DNA of 64,000 bases from an uncultured Pelagibacteraceae bacterium (GCA_902616725.1 CACMTZ010000001.1:98501-162500); one strand, 5' to 3'. Numbered from the stretch's first letter, positions 34,264 to 43,676 are shown. Numbers and translations are program-made. The notes: generated from the sequence alone by a model not told the origin.

Positions 34264-35578
34264 CTTTTAACATATCTATAATTTTTAAAAATGACGGAAA
34301 CGAGGTTTTAATTGAGTCTTTATCATGAATGTGCCATTCACCACCAAAAGATAATGCGGCTATAACACTTGTCATAAAAACACGATGATCTTTTAAGTAT
34401 TTTTGAATTACAATCTTTTTATTAACTTGTAAACTGGGATTTCCAAATATTTTTATAGAGCTTTTTGTTGTAATAACTTTTATGCCCATCATTTTTAAAA
34501 TTTTTGAACCCCATTTTAACCTTGGACTTTCTTTTTTATTAAGTTCATCTAAATTCTTAAAAGTAGATACACCTTTGGCTTTTGCGGCTATCAAAAAAAT
34601 AATTAAAAATTCATCTATGGTTTTACTATTTAATTTTGAGGGACAATTAATAGATTTTAAATTTCTTGGACTTTTGACCAATATATCTGCAATCATTTCA
34701 CCTTTATAAATTCTTTTTTTAAGAAGAGAAATTTTTACTCCCATCTTTTTTAAAATTGTAATGATCCCAATTCTGGTTGGGTTCACGTTTATATTTTTTA
34801 TAATTAGTCTTGACTCTTTAGAGAGAACAGTAAGTGCAATAAAAAAAGCTCCTGAGCTAATATCTGATGGAACGATATAATTAATTGGTTTAATCTCATT
34901 AATTTTACGAATTTCAATTAAATCAAAATTTTTATTTTTTTTTATTTTTATTGGTAATTTAAGATGTTTAAATAAAAGTTCAGTGTGATTTCGAGATTTT
35001 TTTGCTTTAATTATTGTTTTGCCGTTAGCTTTTATTGCTCCAAAAATTACACTACTCTTACATTGAGCAGAGCCTTTGTTTTCAAAAAATTTAATTGATG
35101 TTAGCTTTTGAGAACCCTTAATAATAAGTGGTAGATTACAATTTTTATAAAGATGAAAGGAAGCTCCAAATTTACTCAAAGGTTTTGATATTCTTTGAAA
35201 ATCTCTTTTTGACAAACTTTTATCACCAATAATCTTAATTGGAAAAGAGGTATCAATTAAGAGACCTGGAATTAATCTTCCAAGCGTCCCAGAATTCTGC
35301 GCATTTAAAACAATATTTTTTTTGTATTTATAGCCATTAACCCCAACGCCATATACTTTACAAATATCCTTTTTTAAAACAACTTTTACGCCTAATTTTT
35401 TAATAGCTTGAATAGAGGCCAAAACATCTTCTGACATAAGTAAGTTTTTTGCTTTTGATACCCCATTTGCAAGAGATGAAATAAGAACCCATCTTATGCT
35501 AATACTCTTGTCACCAGGAATTGAAATTTCTTTGAAAAAATTTGAAATCTTTTTTTTTAAGATAATCTTATTCGGCAT
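34256..35578 (-). CDS. aroA: 3-phosphoshikimate 1-carboxyvinyltransferase (EPSP synthase)
   Basis: AroA joins PEP to shikimate-3-phosphate. The 440-residue protein has I-P-G-D-K-S-I-S-I-R (usually S-H-R), the N-S-G-T-L-G-R-L segment, S-R-N-H-T-E (Asn for Asp), D-E-F-L with catalytic Asp and N-L-D-E-L-N-K-K-E-S. Several near-invariant positions are changed, as in other proteins of this block, but the catalytic Lys, Asp and Glu remain. It is 6 bp after lptB and overlaps cmk by 8 bp. Confidence 0.93.
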   Translation of the reverse strand: MPNKIILKKKISNFFKEISIPGDKSISIRWVLISSLANGVSKAKNLLMSEDVLASIQAIKKLGVKVVLKKDICKVYGVGVNGYKYKKNIVLNAQNSGTLGRLIPGLLIDTSFPIKIIGDKSLSKRDFQRISKPLSKFGASFHLYKNCNLPLIIKGSQKLTSIKFFENKGSAQCKSSVIFGAIKANGKTIIKAKKSRNHTELLFKHLKLPIKIKKNKNFDLIEIRKINEIKPINYIVPSDISSGAFFIALTVLSKESRLIIKNINVNPTRIGIITILKKMGVKISLLKKRIYKGEMIADILVKSPRNLKSINCPSKLNSKTIDEFLIIFLIAAKAKGVSTFKNLDELNKKESPRLKWGSKILKMMGIKVITTKSSIKIFGNPSLQVNKKIVIQKYLKDHRVFMTSVIAALSFGGEWHIHDKDSIKTSFPSFLKIIDMLKDG

Positions 35579-35584
35579 TAAGTA

Positions 35585-36361
35585 TTAATTAAATTTAAAA
35601 CTATTACCAAAGTAGGCATTTCTAGCATTAATATCTTTTACAAGATTTGATGGAGTGTCTTGTGCTATTATTTTACAATTACTTAAGATCATTGCTACGT
35701 CAACGCATGCCAATAAATCTCTTGCTTGATGATCACATATGCAAATTGAAATTTGATTTTCTTGTTGTAGATTAACTATAATTTCTTGTAACATTTTAAT
35801 TGTCAGGACGTCTAAAGCTGCGAAGCATTCATCTAATAAAAGCACTTTTGGATCACTCAAAAGCGACAAAGATATGACCAGCTTCTTTTTTTGTCCTCCT
35901 GACAAAAACTTTGCTTTAATATTTTTTATGTTTTCTAATTCAAATTTTGATAACAAATAATTAATTCTCTCTTGTCTTAAATTTTTATCATCTATAACAA
36001 TTTCACTTATAGCTTTTAAATTGTCATGAAGAGTTAAATCATTAAAAAAACCACCATATTGAGGAACATATCCAACTTTATATTTTTTAGTTCTCAAATA
36101 TACTGGATATTGTGATACATCTTCACCATTGATTTTGATCTTACCATGTTTTGGGTTTATCAATCCTGTAATCAAATTAAAGATTGTTGATTTTCCAACA
36201 CCGTTTGGACCAAGCATACCAAAAATTTGACCCTCATTAATTTTAAAACTTATATTATCTAAAATTATCCTATTACCGTAAGCTAAGGTTACATTTTCAA
36301 ATTCAATAATTGTTTTTACTTTTTTAAAAGACTTAATTCTGAATTTTTTAATTAGAGCCAT
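35585..36361 (-). CDS. lptB: LPS export ABC transporter ATP-binding protein LptB
   Basis: The 258-residue ABC ATPase has Walker A G-P-N-G-V-G-K-S-T, Q-loop Y-V-P-Q-Y-G-G, signature L-S-G-G-Q-K-K-K-L, Walker B V-L-L-L-D-E-C and a switch His in I-C-D-H-Q-A. LptB drives LPS from the inner to the outer membrane with LptFG and LptC. The usual D-E-P after Walker B is D-E-C. The call as LptB rests on lptC and kdsD directly upstream. About 20 extra N-terminal residues precede the usual start. Confidence 0.88.
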   Translation of the reverse strand: MALIKKFRIKSFKKVKTIIEFENVTLAYGNRIILDNISFKINEGQIFGMLGPNGVGKSTIFNLITGLINPKHGKIKINGEDVSQYPVYLRTKKYKVGYVPQYGGFFNDLTLHDNLKAISEIVIDDKNLRQERINYLLSKFELENIKNIKAKFLSGGQKKKLVISLSLLSDPKVLLLDECFAALDVLTIKMLQEIIVNLQQENQISICICDHQARDLLACVDVAMILSNCKIIAQDTPSNLVKDINARNAYFGNSFKFN

Positions 36362-36363
36362 AT

Positions 36364-36966
36364 TTAATTTAATTTCTTAATATTAACTTTTTTAGTTTCT
36401 TCATACATAAATATCTTAATATCTCTCTTTTCAATATTTACTTCAATTACATCAGCTTGAAGTGAATTTTTATCATTTTCTAAAGTTACATTTTTAGAGA
36501 TCATCATTAAATTTTTATCCCATGAAAAGTCAAGATAATCACCAGTTATTTTATTATCTAGATATGTAATTATTACATTTTTTGAAAAAATAGTATCATA
36601 ATTGTTAATATTGTATTTACCAAAGTCAGATGCGATCTCAATTAATTTATAATTCTTTAAGTTGATTATTGCTTCTACAGATGTCAAGAAAATATAATTG
36701 CTGTTATTTTGATCTATTACTCCCTTACCAGCTTTTAAAAAATATTCATTTCCTTTGGCATCTTTTGCAGAATAACTCACATCTTCTATTACGTTAGAAC
36801 TTTCAATTTTTTCTTCTGATGTTTCTACAATTTCTTTTTCAATCAAGCTTTTATTTGCTTTTTTTTCAAAAAGCTCTTTCTTGTAATTTGATTTATAATA
36901 AAGAAATACCAAAAGAGAAAAAAAGAGAATCATAAAAGAAATACCTAAAATAATTTTTTTTTTCAT
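36364..36966 (-). CDS. lptC: LPS export system protein LptC-like
   Basis: The 200-residue protein has one N-terminal TM anchor (residues about 4-24) followed by a beta-rich periplasmic domain with Y-S-A-K-D-A-K-G-N-E-Y-F-L-K-A-G-K-G, as in LptC. It links LptBFG to the periplasmic bridge. It lies between kdsD (TAATG overlap) and lptB (2 bp). No separate lptA gene lies between it and lptB, which is the common arrangement. Confidence 0.82.
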   Translation of the reverse strand: MKKKIILGISFMILFFSLLVFLYYKSNYKKELFEKKANKSLIEKEIVETSEEKIESSNVIEDVSYSAKDAKGNEYFLKAGKGVIDQNNSNYIFLTSVEAIINLKNYKLIEIASDFGKYNINNYDTIFSKNVIITYLDNKITGDYLDFSWDKNLMMISKNVTLENDKNSLQADVIEVNIEKRDIKIFMYEETKKVNIKKLN

Positions 36967-37934
36967 TAGGAAATGTTCGATTGTAAAATATTATGAATAT
37001 GAAGAACTCCTATAGTTTTAAATTTATTTTTTTTATTATAAACACATAAGGAAGTAATCTTTTTATTATTCATAAGTGAAAGAGCTTTTGCTGCTAACTC
37101 ATTTTTGTCTATTCCAATCGGATTTTTTGTCATAATTTCTTTGATTGAAATATTATGAAGATTTTGTTTTTTTTGAGTGAGACGCCTTATGTCACCATCA
37201 CTAACGAAGCCACGACTTAGTTTTTTTGAATCTCTAACTAATAAGAAACCCAATTTTTTTTTGCTTAAAACTTTTAAAGCATCCTTTATTTTCAAATTTT
37301 CATTAACAAAAGGTATTGCATTATCTTTAAGCATAATATCCTCAACAGTTTTCAATTGTGCACCTAAACTTCCCGCTGGATGGATTTTTTTAAAATCTTT
37401 TTTGTTAAATTTTCTTTGTTTCATTGTTGCTATGGCCAGTGCATCACCTAATGCTAACTGAGAAGTTGTACTTGATGTTGGTATAATATTTCCTGCTTCA
37501 ATTGCTTTTGGAATTAAAAGCTTAATATCAGCTGACTTATAAAGAACTGAACTTTTTTGTGAAACCATACCAATGAGTAAAATTTTATTTCTATTAGCGA
37601 ATTGAATAATATTTTTTAATTCATTTGTTTCTCCAGAATTACTAATTAAAATTAAAATATCTTTCTTTGAAATACTTCCCAGATCTCCATGTGATGAGTC
37701 ACTTGCAGATAAATAAAATGATGGTGTGCCAACTGATGAAAAAGTTGACGCAATTTTATTTGCAATTAATCCACTTTTACCAACACCGCATAAAATCACT
37801 TTTGATTGACATTTAAGTATTTGTTGAACTGCTAGATTAAAGGAGTTACTGATGCTTTTTTTTAATTTTACTAATGCTTTAATTTCAAGATCAATTACTT
37901 CCTTTGCAACTTTAATGTATTTTTTCTTTTTCAT
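36966..37934 (-). CDS. kdsD: D-arabinose 5-phosphate isomerase
   Basis: KdsD makes arabinose 5-phosphate for Kdo, the inner LPS sugar. The 322-residue protein has an N-terminal SIS domain (G-V-G-K-S-G-L-I-A-N-K-I, S-N-S-G-E-T-N-E-L) and a C-terminal pair of CBS domains (V-E-D-I-M and I-K-E-I-M-T-K-N-P). It starts next to the RNase D-like gene and is coupled to lptC. kdsB, for CMP-Kdo, is at 42942. Confidence 0.95.
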   Translation of the reverse strand: MKKKKYIKVAKEVIDLEIKALVKLKKSISNSFNLAVQQILKCQSKVILCGVGKSGLIANKIASTFSSVGTPSFYLSASDSSHGDLGSISKKDILILISNSGETNELKNIIQFANRNKILLIGMVSQKSSVLYKSADIKLLIPKAIEAGNIIPTSSTTSQLALGDALAIATMKQRKFNKKDFKKIHPAGSLGAQLKTVEDIMLKDNAIPFVNENLKIKDALKVLSKKKLGFLLVRDSKKLSRGFVSDGDIRRLTQKKQNLHNISIKEIMTKNPIGIDKNELAAKALSLMNNKKITSLCVYNKKNKFKTIGVLHIHNILQSNIS

Positions 37935-38546
37935 TTAATGAGACCATATATCATCCTTAAATAATGCCAAATCAAGCTCTACTCTAGTTTTCAAAAATTT
38001 AAGACAATCTTTATATAAATCAATTCTTTTTTCTCTTTTTAAAATTTTATTTAATTCATTATGAATTTTATGAAGATAAATAACATCATTTGCACAATAT
38101 TTCATTTGAGCAGGTGTTAGATCACCACCAAAGTCTGAATTTTGAAATTGTTTACTGATGTCAATATTAATAAACTCTTTAATCAAAGTTTTAAGAGAAT
38201 GGTTATCAGCATAACTTCTAGCCAAACGACTAGCAATTTTTGTATCAAGAATATTATTTGTTTCAGTTTTTAAATAATATTTAATATGTGCCATGTCAGC
38301 CCTACCATAATGGAAAATTTTTGTTACTTTTTGATCTCCCAATATCTTTATCAAATTAGGCGCTTGATAATTTGATCTATCAAGTTGAACAATATGTGCA
38401 TCAGAATTACCTGATGAAATTTGAATTAAACATAATGGATCACGCCTGACATTTAGACCCATAAACTCACCATCGACAGCTATTACATTGCCTAAATCTA
38501 AATCATCTGGTAAATCATTTTTGTGAAGTTTGATATCAATATTCAT
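37935..38546 (-). CDS. rnd: RNase D-type 3'-5' exonuclease (single domain)
   Basis: The 203-residue DEDDy exonuclease shows A-V-D-G-E-F-M (ExoI), F-H-Y-G-R-A-D (ExoII) and Y-C-A-N-D-V-I-Y-L (ExoIII with Tyr). Only the nuclease domain is present; the HRDC domains of E. coli RNase D are missing, as usual for this alphaproteobacterial short form. It probably trims tRNA or other RNA 3' ends. It directly precedes kdsD. Confidence 0.87.
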   Translation of the reverse strand: MNIDIKLHKNDLPDDLDLGNVIAVDGEFMGLNVRRDPLCLIQISSGNSDAHIVQLDRSNYQAPNLIKILGDQKVTKIFHYGRADMAHIKYYLKTETNNILDTKIASRLARSYADNHSLKTLIKEFINIDISKQFQNSDFGGDLTPAQMKYCANDVIYLHKIHNELNKILKREKRIDLYKDCLKFLKTRVELDLALFKDDIWSH

Positions 38547-38563
38547 TTTTAAGTCTTATATAT

Positions 38564-39517
38564 ATGAAAGGAAAAAATTGTCTAATTTTTGGTGGAAGTG
38601 GTCAAATTGGTCGTCATCTTATTAGAAAGTTAACGCAAAATGACTACAGGGTCATTGTTGTTACAAGAAACATACATCAGAAGGGTCATATTATAAAAAC
38701 TCAAGGAAATGCAGGTTATATTGATATTGTAGAGGCAAATATTTTTGATGAAGCTAAGATCAAAAGTCTATTTGAAAGAGCAGATATTTGTATTAATTTA
38801 ATTGGTATTTTGTATGAAAAAAAAAGAAGCTCTTTTAAAAATATTCACACATTATTCCCTTCTCTATTAGCAAAACTTAGTAAGCAAAATAAATTGAAAC
38901 ATCTTATTCATTTATCGGCATTAGGTGTTAGCGAAGCAACAGAGTCTGAATATGCTAGAAGTAAACTAGATGGTGAAAAAGAAATTTTAAAAAATTTTCC
39001 TTTATCAACAATTTTAAGGCCATCAGTTGTTTATTCTGTTGACGATAATTTTACCACTAACTTTATGACATTATTAAATAGGCTTCCGGTATTTCCGCTT
39101 TATTATAATGGACAAACAAAATTCATGCCCATTCATTCCTCTGATTTAGTCGATATTATTTTCAATATCATCTCTAAAAATATCTATTCACAGATAATTG
39201 AGTGTGTAGGATCCGAAACACTCACACTAAAAGAAATCATCCAAAAATTACTTAATCTAATAGATAAACGTAGAATTTTATTACCTGTCCCTTTATTTTT
39301 TGGAAAATTATCGGCTAAATTTTTTGAATTATTTCCCAAACCATTACTTACAGAAGATCAGCTCAAACTTTTAAAATATGACAATATTTTATCAGGCAAG
39401 TATAAAACAAACTCAGACATTGGCTTTCCAGCTAAATGTTTATTTGAAAAAGAAGTAGAAAAGTATTGTTATATGTGGAGACAGGGTGGACAATTCTCAA
39501 AAAAAAATGTTTCTTAG
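38564..39517 (+). CDS. NDUFA9-like NAD(P)-binding SDR protein
   Basis: The 317-residue atypical short-chain dehydrogenase has the Rossmann motif I-F-G-G-S-G-Q-I-G-R-H and family segments L-I-G-I-L-Y-E, Y-A-R-S-K-L-D-G-E, L-R-P-S-V-V-Y and F-M-P-I-H-S-S-D. The pattern fits the NDUFA9 (complex I accessory subunit) group of alphaproteobacteria; the exact role is unproven. It is divergent from the RNase D gene (17 bp) and convergent with gcrA. Confidence 0.85.
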   Translation: MKGKNCLIFGGSGQIGRHLIRKLTQNDYRVIVVTRNIHQKGHIIKTQGNAGYIDIVEANIFDEAKIKSLFERADICINLIGILYEKKRSSFKNIHTLFPSLLAKLSKQNKLKHLIHLSALGVSEATESEYARSKLDGEKEILKNFPLSTILRPSVVYSVDDNFTTNFMTLLNRLPVFPLYYNGQTKFMPIHSSDLVDIIFNIISKNIYSQIIECVGSETLTLKEIIQKLLNLIDKRRILLPVPLFFGKLSAKFFELFPKPLLTEDQLKLLKYDNILSGKYKTNSDIGFPAKCLFEKEVEKYCYMWRQGGQFSKKNVS

Positions 39518-39536
39518 TAAAACTTTATTGAGCTTT

Positions 39537-40031
39537 TTAAGCTGACTTGATTTTTTTTTCTATAAATTCTGGCACCTCATCTTTGTCAGTGACATCATCT
39601 TTTTTACCTTTAGGTTGGTAAGCATAAAGCAAATGAAGTTTGCAATAAGAAAAATCTTTCAACGATGTCCTTCCGCAAAAATAAAAATCTTTTTCATTTG
39701 GATGACCAATTGGCCACTTACAAGAGTTCTCATCCAATTCCTCGAGCGTTTTAGGATTCTCAGGTTCAAAATCTTTTTCAATTATTAGGGATTTAAATTT
39801 GCTTCTTCGTCCTCTTTTTAATTTTAAATTTTTATTATCAATTGAACTTTCAAAGTTTTCATTAGAGGTTGCAGATCTAGTTTTTATTTTTGCTGAAAGA
39901 TTTAGTCGGTGAGCTTTACCTATAACTGCATTTCGACTAATACCACCTATTATCTCTGCAATTTGACTTGCAGTATTGCCTTTACCCCATAATTCTTTAA
40001 GTTTTGCTACTTTTTCGTCTGTCCAACTCAT
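39537..40031 (-). CDS. gcrA: GcrA family cell-cycle regulator
   Basis: The 164-residue protein starts M-S-W-T-D-E-K-V-A-K-L-K-E-L-W with the GcrA DNA-binding helix I-A-E-I-I-G-G-I-S-R-N-A-V-I-G-K-A-H-R-L and ends with the C-K-W-P-I-G-H-P ... F-C-G-R ... Y-C-K-L-H zinc-like segment. In Caulobacter GcrA with CcrM-methylated GANTC sites drives cell-cycle transcription. It is divergent from argD across a 183-bp spacer. Confidence 0.93.
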   Translation of the reverse strand: MSWTDEKVAKLKELWGKGNTASQIAEIIGGISRNAVIGKAHRLNLSAKIKTRSATSNENFESSIDNKNLKLKRGRRSKFKSLIIEKDFEPENPKTLEELDENSCKWPIGHPNEKDFYFCGRTSLKDFSYCKLHLLYAYQPKGKKDDVTDKDEVPEFIEKKIKSA

Positions 40032-40161
40032 AATAAGTCTATATTTAGTGTTTAAAAATATCTTTTACACAATATACTGATATAAATTTTATTAAAACAA
40101 GTAATTAATCTGAGTTATCAACAAAAATAACTTAACGAGTAAAATAGAAATATTCAATCCT

Positions 40162-40195
40162 GACTTGTATATAATATTATTGTTTATACAAAGTC
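40162..40195. promoter_or_regulatory. inverted repeat upstream of argD (possible operator)
   Basis: GACTTGTATA (40162-40171) is repeated inverted as TATACAAAGTC (40185-40195), with a single bulged base and a 13-bp AT spacer. A TATAAT at 40170-40175 lies on the left arm, so the repeat would overlap a -10 element, 20 bp before the argD ATG. The rest of the gcrA-argD spacer shows no gene. Confidence 0.45.
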
Positions 40196-40214
40196 TTAAA
40201 ATAATAAAAAATTT

Positions 40215-41378
40215 ATGAGCTATTTGGCAAAAAATTATAATAGAAAAAAAATTTCATTTGTTAGAGGTAAAGGATCTTACCTCTATACTGCGTCTGGAGC
40301 TAAATATTTAGATTTTGTACAAGGCATAGCGGTTAATTGTTTAGGTCATGCTAATCCAAAATTAATTGCAACTATAAATAAACAATCAAAGAAGCTTTGG
40401 CATGTATCCAATGCTTTTCAAATTCCTGAGGGAGAGAAATTAGCGAAAAAATTATGCCAAAAAACTTTTGCAGATTGCGTAATTTTTCAAAATAGTGGTG
40501 CAGAAGCCACTGAGGCTGCAATTAAAGTTGCAAGACGATATTTTTTTTCAATAGGTAAACCAAATAAGACAAGAATTTTGTGTGTAAAAAACTCGTTTCA
40601 TGGAAGAACTTTAGCTACAATTTTTGCAAGTGGATCCAAAAAAATGACTGAAGGATTTGGACATGTGGGTGGTTTCGACCATTTTATTTTTGGAGATCAT
40701 AAATCTTTAAAAAAAAAGATTACCAAAAATACAGCTGCAATTATGATAGAACCTATAATGGGTGAGGGTGGTATTAAAGTTGTTCCTGACTGGTGTTTAA
40801 AAGAATTGAGAAAATTATGTAATAAGAAGAAAATATTGCTTATTTTAGATGAAGTACAATGTGGTATTTCAAGATCAGGTAGTTTTTTTGCATTTGAAAA
40901 TTCAAAATGTATCCCAGATATAGTACCAATTGCAAAAGGTATTGGGGGTGGGTTTCCAATTGGAGCAGTTTTAATGAATAAAAAAGTTGCTGCGGGAATG
41001 TCTCCAGGAACTCACGGCTCTACTTTTGGAGGAAATCCTTTAGCAATGGCGGTTGGAAATACTGTAATGGATATAGTTTCAAATAAGAAATTTTTAAATA
41101 ACATTAACAAATTATCTAAATACTTTTTATCAAATTTAAACCTTCTTAAGAAAAAGTATCCCAAAGTTATAAAAGATGTAAGAGGGAGAGGTTACTTAAT
41201 AGGAATTCAACTTTACAAGGATCAGACAAAATTTATTCAAAAACTTATGGATAAAAAGTTATTAACAATTAGAGCTGCAGAAAATGTTATACGTATTTTA
41301 CCTCCGTTAAATGTCAAAAAAAATGAGTTAGATCAAGCTCTCAAAATTATCGAAAAAGTTTGTGCGAAAGTAAAATGA
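40215..41378 (+). CDS. argD: acetylornithine aminotransferase
   Basis: ArgD transaminates N-acetylglutamate semialdehyde; many also serve as DapC. The 387-residue class III PLP enzyme has N-S-G-A-E-A-T-E-A-A-I-K, F-H-G-R-T-L, L-D-E-V-Q-C-G, the PLP lysine in I-A-K-G-I-G-G-G-F-P and H-G-S-T-F-G-G-N-P. argF follows with an ATGA overlap. Confidence 0.95.
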   Translation: MSYLAKNYNRKKISFVRGKGSYLYTASGAKYLDFVQGIAVNCLGHANPKLIATINKQSKKLWHVSNAFQIPEGEKLAKKLCQKTFADCVIFQNSGAEATEAAIKVARRYFFSIGKPNKTRILCVKNSFHGRTLATIFASGSKKMTEGFGHVGGFDHFIFGDHKSLKKKITKNTAAIMIEPIMGEGGIKVVPDWCLKELRKLCNKKKILLILDEVQCGISRSGSFFAFENSKCIPDIVPIAKGIGGGFPIGAVLMNKKVAAGMSPGTHGSTFGGNPLAMAVGNTVMDIVSNKKFLNNINKLSKYFLSNLNLLKKKYPKVIKDVRGRGYLIGIQLYKDQTKFIQKLMDKKLLTIRAAENVIRILPPLNVKKNELDQALKIIEKVCAKVK

Positions 41379-42301
41379 AACACTTTATTAATCTAAAAGA
41401 TATTCCATCAAAAGATCTCAGAAGAATTTTAATTGATGCAAAAAAAAGAAAAAAAGCAAGAAAGAAACTTAACAATCTTGACCACGATAAAGGCATGCCT
41501 TTAAAAGGAAAATTATTGATACAAATGTTTGAAAAATCAAGTTTAAGAACTCGCTTGTCCTTTTTCTTAGCTATCTCCCAACTCTCTGGTCGAACTTTAA
41601 CACTTAGACCAGATGAACTGCATTTATCAAAAGGAGGTGAAAGTATTGAAGATACCGCTAAAATATTATCAAGTTTTGGTGATGCTTTCATGTTAAGAAC
41701 CGATAATGATGAAAAGTTAGAGGAATTTAAAAAGCATTTAACAATTCCAATTATTAATGGATTGAGTCCGTCCTCTCACCCAACTCAAATCTTGTCAGAT
41801 GTATTCACTGTTGAGGAAATAAAAAAAAAACCAATATCAAAATTAAATATTACTTGGATTGGAGACTCAAATAATGTTCTAAATTCTTTGATTGCTGCTT
41901 CAATTAAATTTTCTTTTAAATTAAAAGTTGGTTGTCCAAAAAAATATCAACCTAATAAGAACATAATGAATTATATAAAAAAAAATAAAAATAAAATTAC
42001 AATTTATAATGATCCAAAAAAAGCAGTTGAGGGAGCAGATGTAATTTTTTCAGATAAAGTAATATCAATGAATGATAAAGTTAATAAAAAAAAAAAATTA
42101 AGGGATTTTAAAAATTTTAAGATTAATAAAAATCTTCTAAAAAAATGTCCAAGAGCTATATTCTTGCATTGTCTCCCAAGAGGAAGTGAAGTTGATGAAA
42201 ATGTTTTTAAAAGCAAACAATCAAAAGTTTGGCTACAGGCTTTAAATAGAGTTCACGTACAAAAATCGATACTACTTTATTGTCTTGGAAAATTAAGGTA
42301 A
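41375..42301 (+). CDS. argF: ornithine carbamoyltransferase
   Basis: ArgF makes citrulline. The 308-residue product uses ATG 41375 (ATGA overlap with argD); the frame opens 15 bp earlier. The carbamoyl-phosphate motif reads S-S-L-R-T-R (usually S-T-R-T-R), the ornithine site H-P-T-Q (usually H-P-C-Q), and F-L-H-C-L-P-R-G-S-E-V is intact. Changes at two conserved spots could hint at another carbamoyl acceptor, but argD linkage favours ornithine. Convergent 9-bp overlap with the cytochrome gene. Confidence 0.88.
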   Translation: MKHFINLKDIPSKDLRRILIDAKKRKKARKKLNNLDHDKGMPLKGKLLIQMFEKSSLRTRLSFFLAISQLSGRTLTLRPDELHLSKGGESIEDTAKILSSFGDAFMLRTDNDEKLEEFKKHLTIPIINGLSPSSHPTQILSDVFTVEEIKKKPISKLNITWIGDSNNVLNSLIAASIKFSFKLKVGCPKKYQPNKNIMNYIKKNKNKITIYNDPKKAVEGADVIFSDKVISMNDKVNKKKKLRDFKNFKINKNLLKKCPRAIFLHCLPRGSEVDENVFKSKQSKVWLQALNRVHVQKSILLYCLGKLR

Positions 42302-42835
42302 AGGTAGTGGGCTGTCGGAATTTTGATTCAAATATAAAATAACTGAGGCTCTATCTTTCTCTTTTTTCAATCCAGCGAAAGCCATTTTAGTTCCCTTAAT
42401 CCATTTTGCTGGTCTTATTAGGTAACCATTTAATTCTTCAAAGGTCCAATTCTTTCCATATTCAGTAAGTGCTTTAGAATATTTATAATCAGAGACAACA
42501 CCAACTTGTCTATTAACTACATTGTAAAGTGCAGGTCCAATATTATTTTTTCCTCCTTTGACAATCGAGTGACATGCAGCGCATTTTTTAAAAACTTTTT
42601 CTCCATGAGCAAGATCTGCCATCGCCATTAAAGTTGCAATATCAACTTTTTCTATTGATGTATCTGATTTAGTTTCTGTGCTTGCTGTTGCTGCTTGTTC
42701 CACCTCCACGACATAACCTGGAGTTTTAGGTTTTTCTACATAAAAAATAGCATCGGAAAGTTTTCCAATACCAATAATAATTAAAGCAACTAATAAAACA
42801 GCAGCTATTATCTTGTTTAGTTCAAATGAATCCAT
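42293..42835 (-). CDS. cycM: membrane-anchored cytochrome c (CycM-type)
   Basis: The 180-residue protein has an uncleaved N-terminal TM anchor (residues about 8-26), a low-complexity Ala/Thr/Glu linker, then a class I cytochrome c domain with heme motif C-A-A-C-H and axial Met in K-G-T-K-M-A-F. It lacks a second heme site. Such cytochromes carry electrons from complex III to the terminal oxidase. Confidence 0.92.
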   Translation of the reverse strand: MDSFELNKIIAAVLLVALIIIGIGKLSDAIFYVEKPKTPGYVVEVEQAATASTETKSDTSIEKVDIATLMAMADLAHGEKVFKKCAACHSIVKGGKNNIGPALYNVVNRQVGVVSDYKYSKALTEYGKNWTFEELNGYLIRPAKWIKGTKMAFAGLKKEKDRASVILYLNQNSDSPLPLP

Positions 42836-42941
42836 TTAATTAAAATATTTTGAACATATAACACTATAAATTTAAAATTGCTCATATATTTTGATGTACA
42901 ATTTTGCCTCTGTTTATATTGTGCTCATAGTAAAATAAATA

Positions 42942-43676
42942 ATGAAAACTTTGGTAATAATTCCTTCTAGATTGTCTGCCCAGAGATTGCCGGGTAAACC
43001 CTTGATGAAAATTAAAGGATTGTCAATCATTTCGCATGTTTTTAAAAAAGCAGAGGAAGCAAATATAGGAGAGGTAATAGTTGCGGCAGAAGACCAAGAG
43101 ATAGTTGATGATGTTAAACAAAATGGTGGACAGGCAATTTTAACAAAAAATGAGCATAAGACAGGTACAGATAGGATTTATGAGGTGTTTCAAAAAATCA
43201 ATTCGACAGATGTTGACTTAGTAATGAATCTTCAGGGTGATGAACCTTTAATAAATATAGATGATATTAGAAACTTGAATAAAAAGATGATTGAAAGTTC
43301 TTCGAAATTAGGAACTTTAGCTTCCAAAATTCATGATAAAGCTCTATTAGAGAATCCAAATGTAGTTAAGGTTTTGACTAAAGAAAATTTAAATCAAACT
43401 AATTTCCCGGAGGCGTTAAATTTTATGAGAGATATTAATGAAGAAAAAGAAAACATTTACCATCATCTAGGTATTTACTCATATAATAAAGATACTCTTA
43501 AGAAATTTGTTTCTTTGAATCAATCTGCTAGTGAGATCAAAAATAAACTTGAGCAACTTAGGGCACTAGATAATAATATGAAAATTAATGTTGCTTTTGC
43601 GAAGTTTGCCCCTATAGGTGTTGACACAAAAGAGGATTTAGAAGCTGTTAAAAAAATCATGGAAAACAAATCTTAA
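42942..43676 (+). CDS. kdsB: 3-deoxy-manno-octulosonate cytidylyltransferase
   Basis: KdsB activates Kdo to CMP-Kdo for LPS. The 244-residue protein starts V-I-I-P-S-R-L-S-A-Q-R-L-P-G-K-P-L, the nucleotidyltransferase motif, with N-L-Q-G-D-E-P-L and the metal Asp in V-D-T-K-E-D-L. The stop overlaps the pheA start by one base. Divergent from the cytochrome gene across a 106-bp spacer. Confidence 0.95.
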   Translation: MKTLVIIPSRLSAQRLPGKPLMKIKGLSIISHVFKKAEEANIGEVIVAAEDQEIVDDVKQNGGQAILTKNEHKTGTDRIYEVFQKINSTDVDLVMNLQGDEPLINIDDIRNLNKKMIESSSKLGTLASKIHDKALLENPNVVKVLTKENLNQTNFPEALNFMRDINEEKENIYHHLGIYSYNKDTLKKFVSLNQSASEIKNKLEQLRALDNNMKINVAFAKFAPIGVDTKEDLEAVKKIMENKS

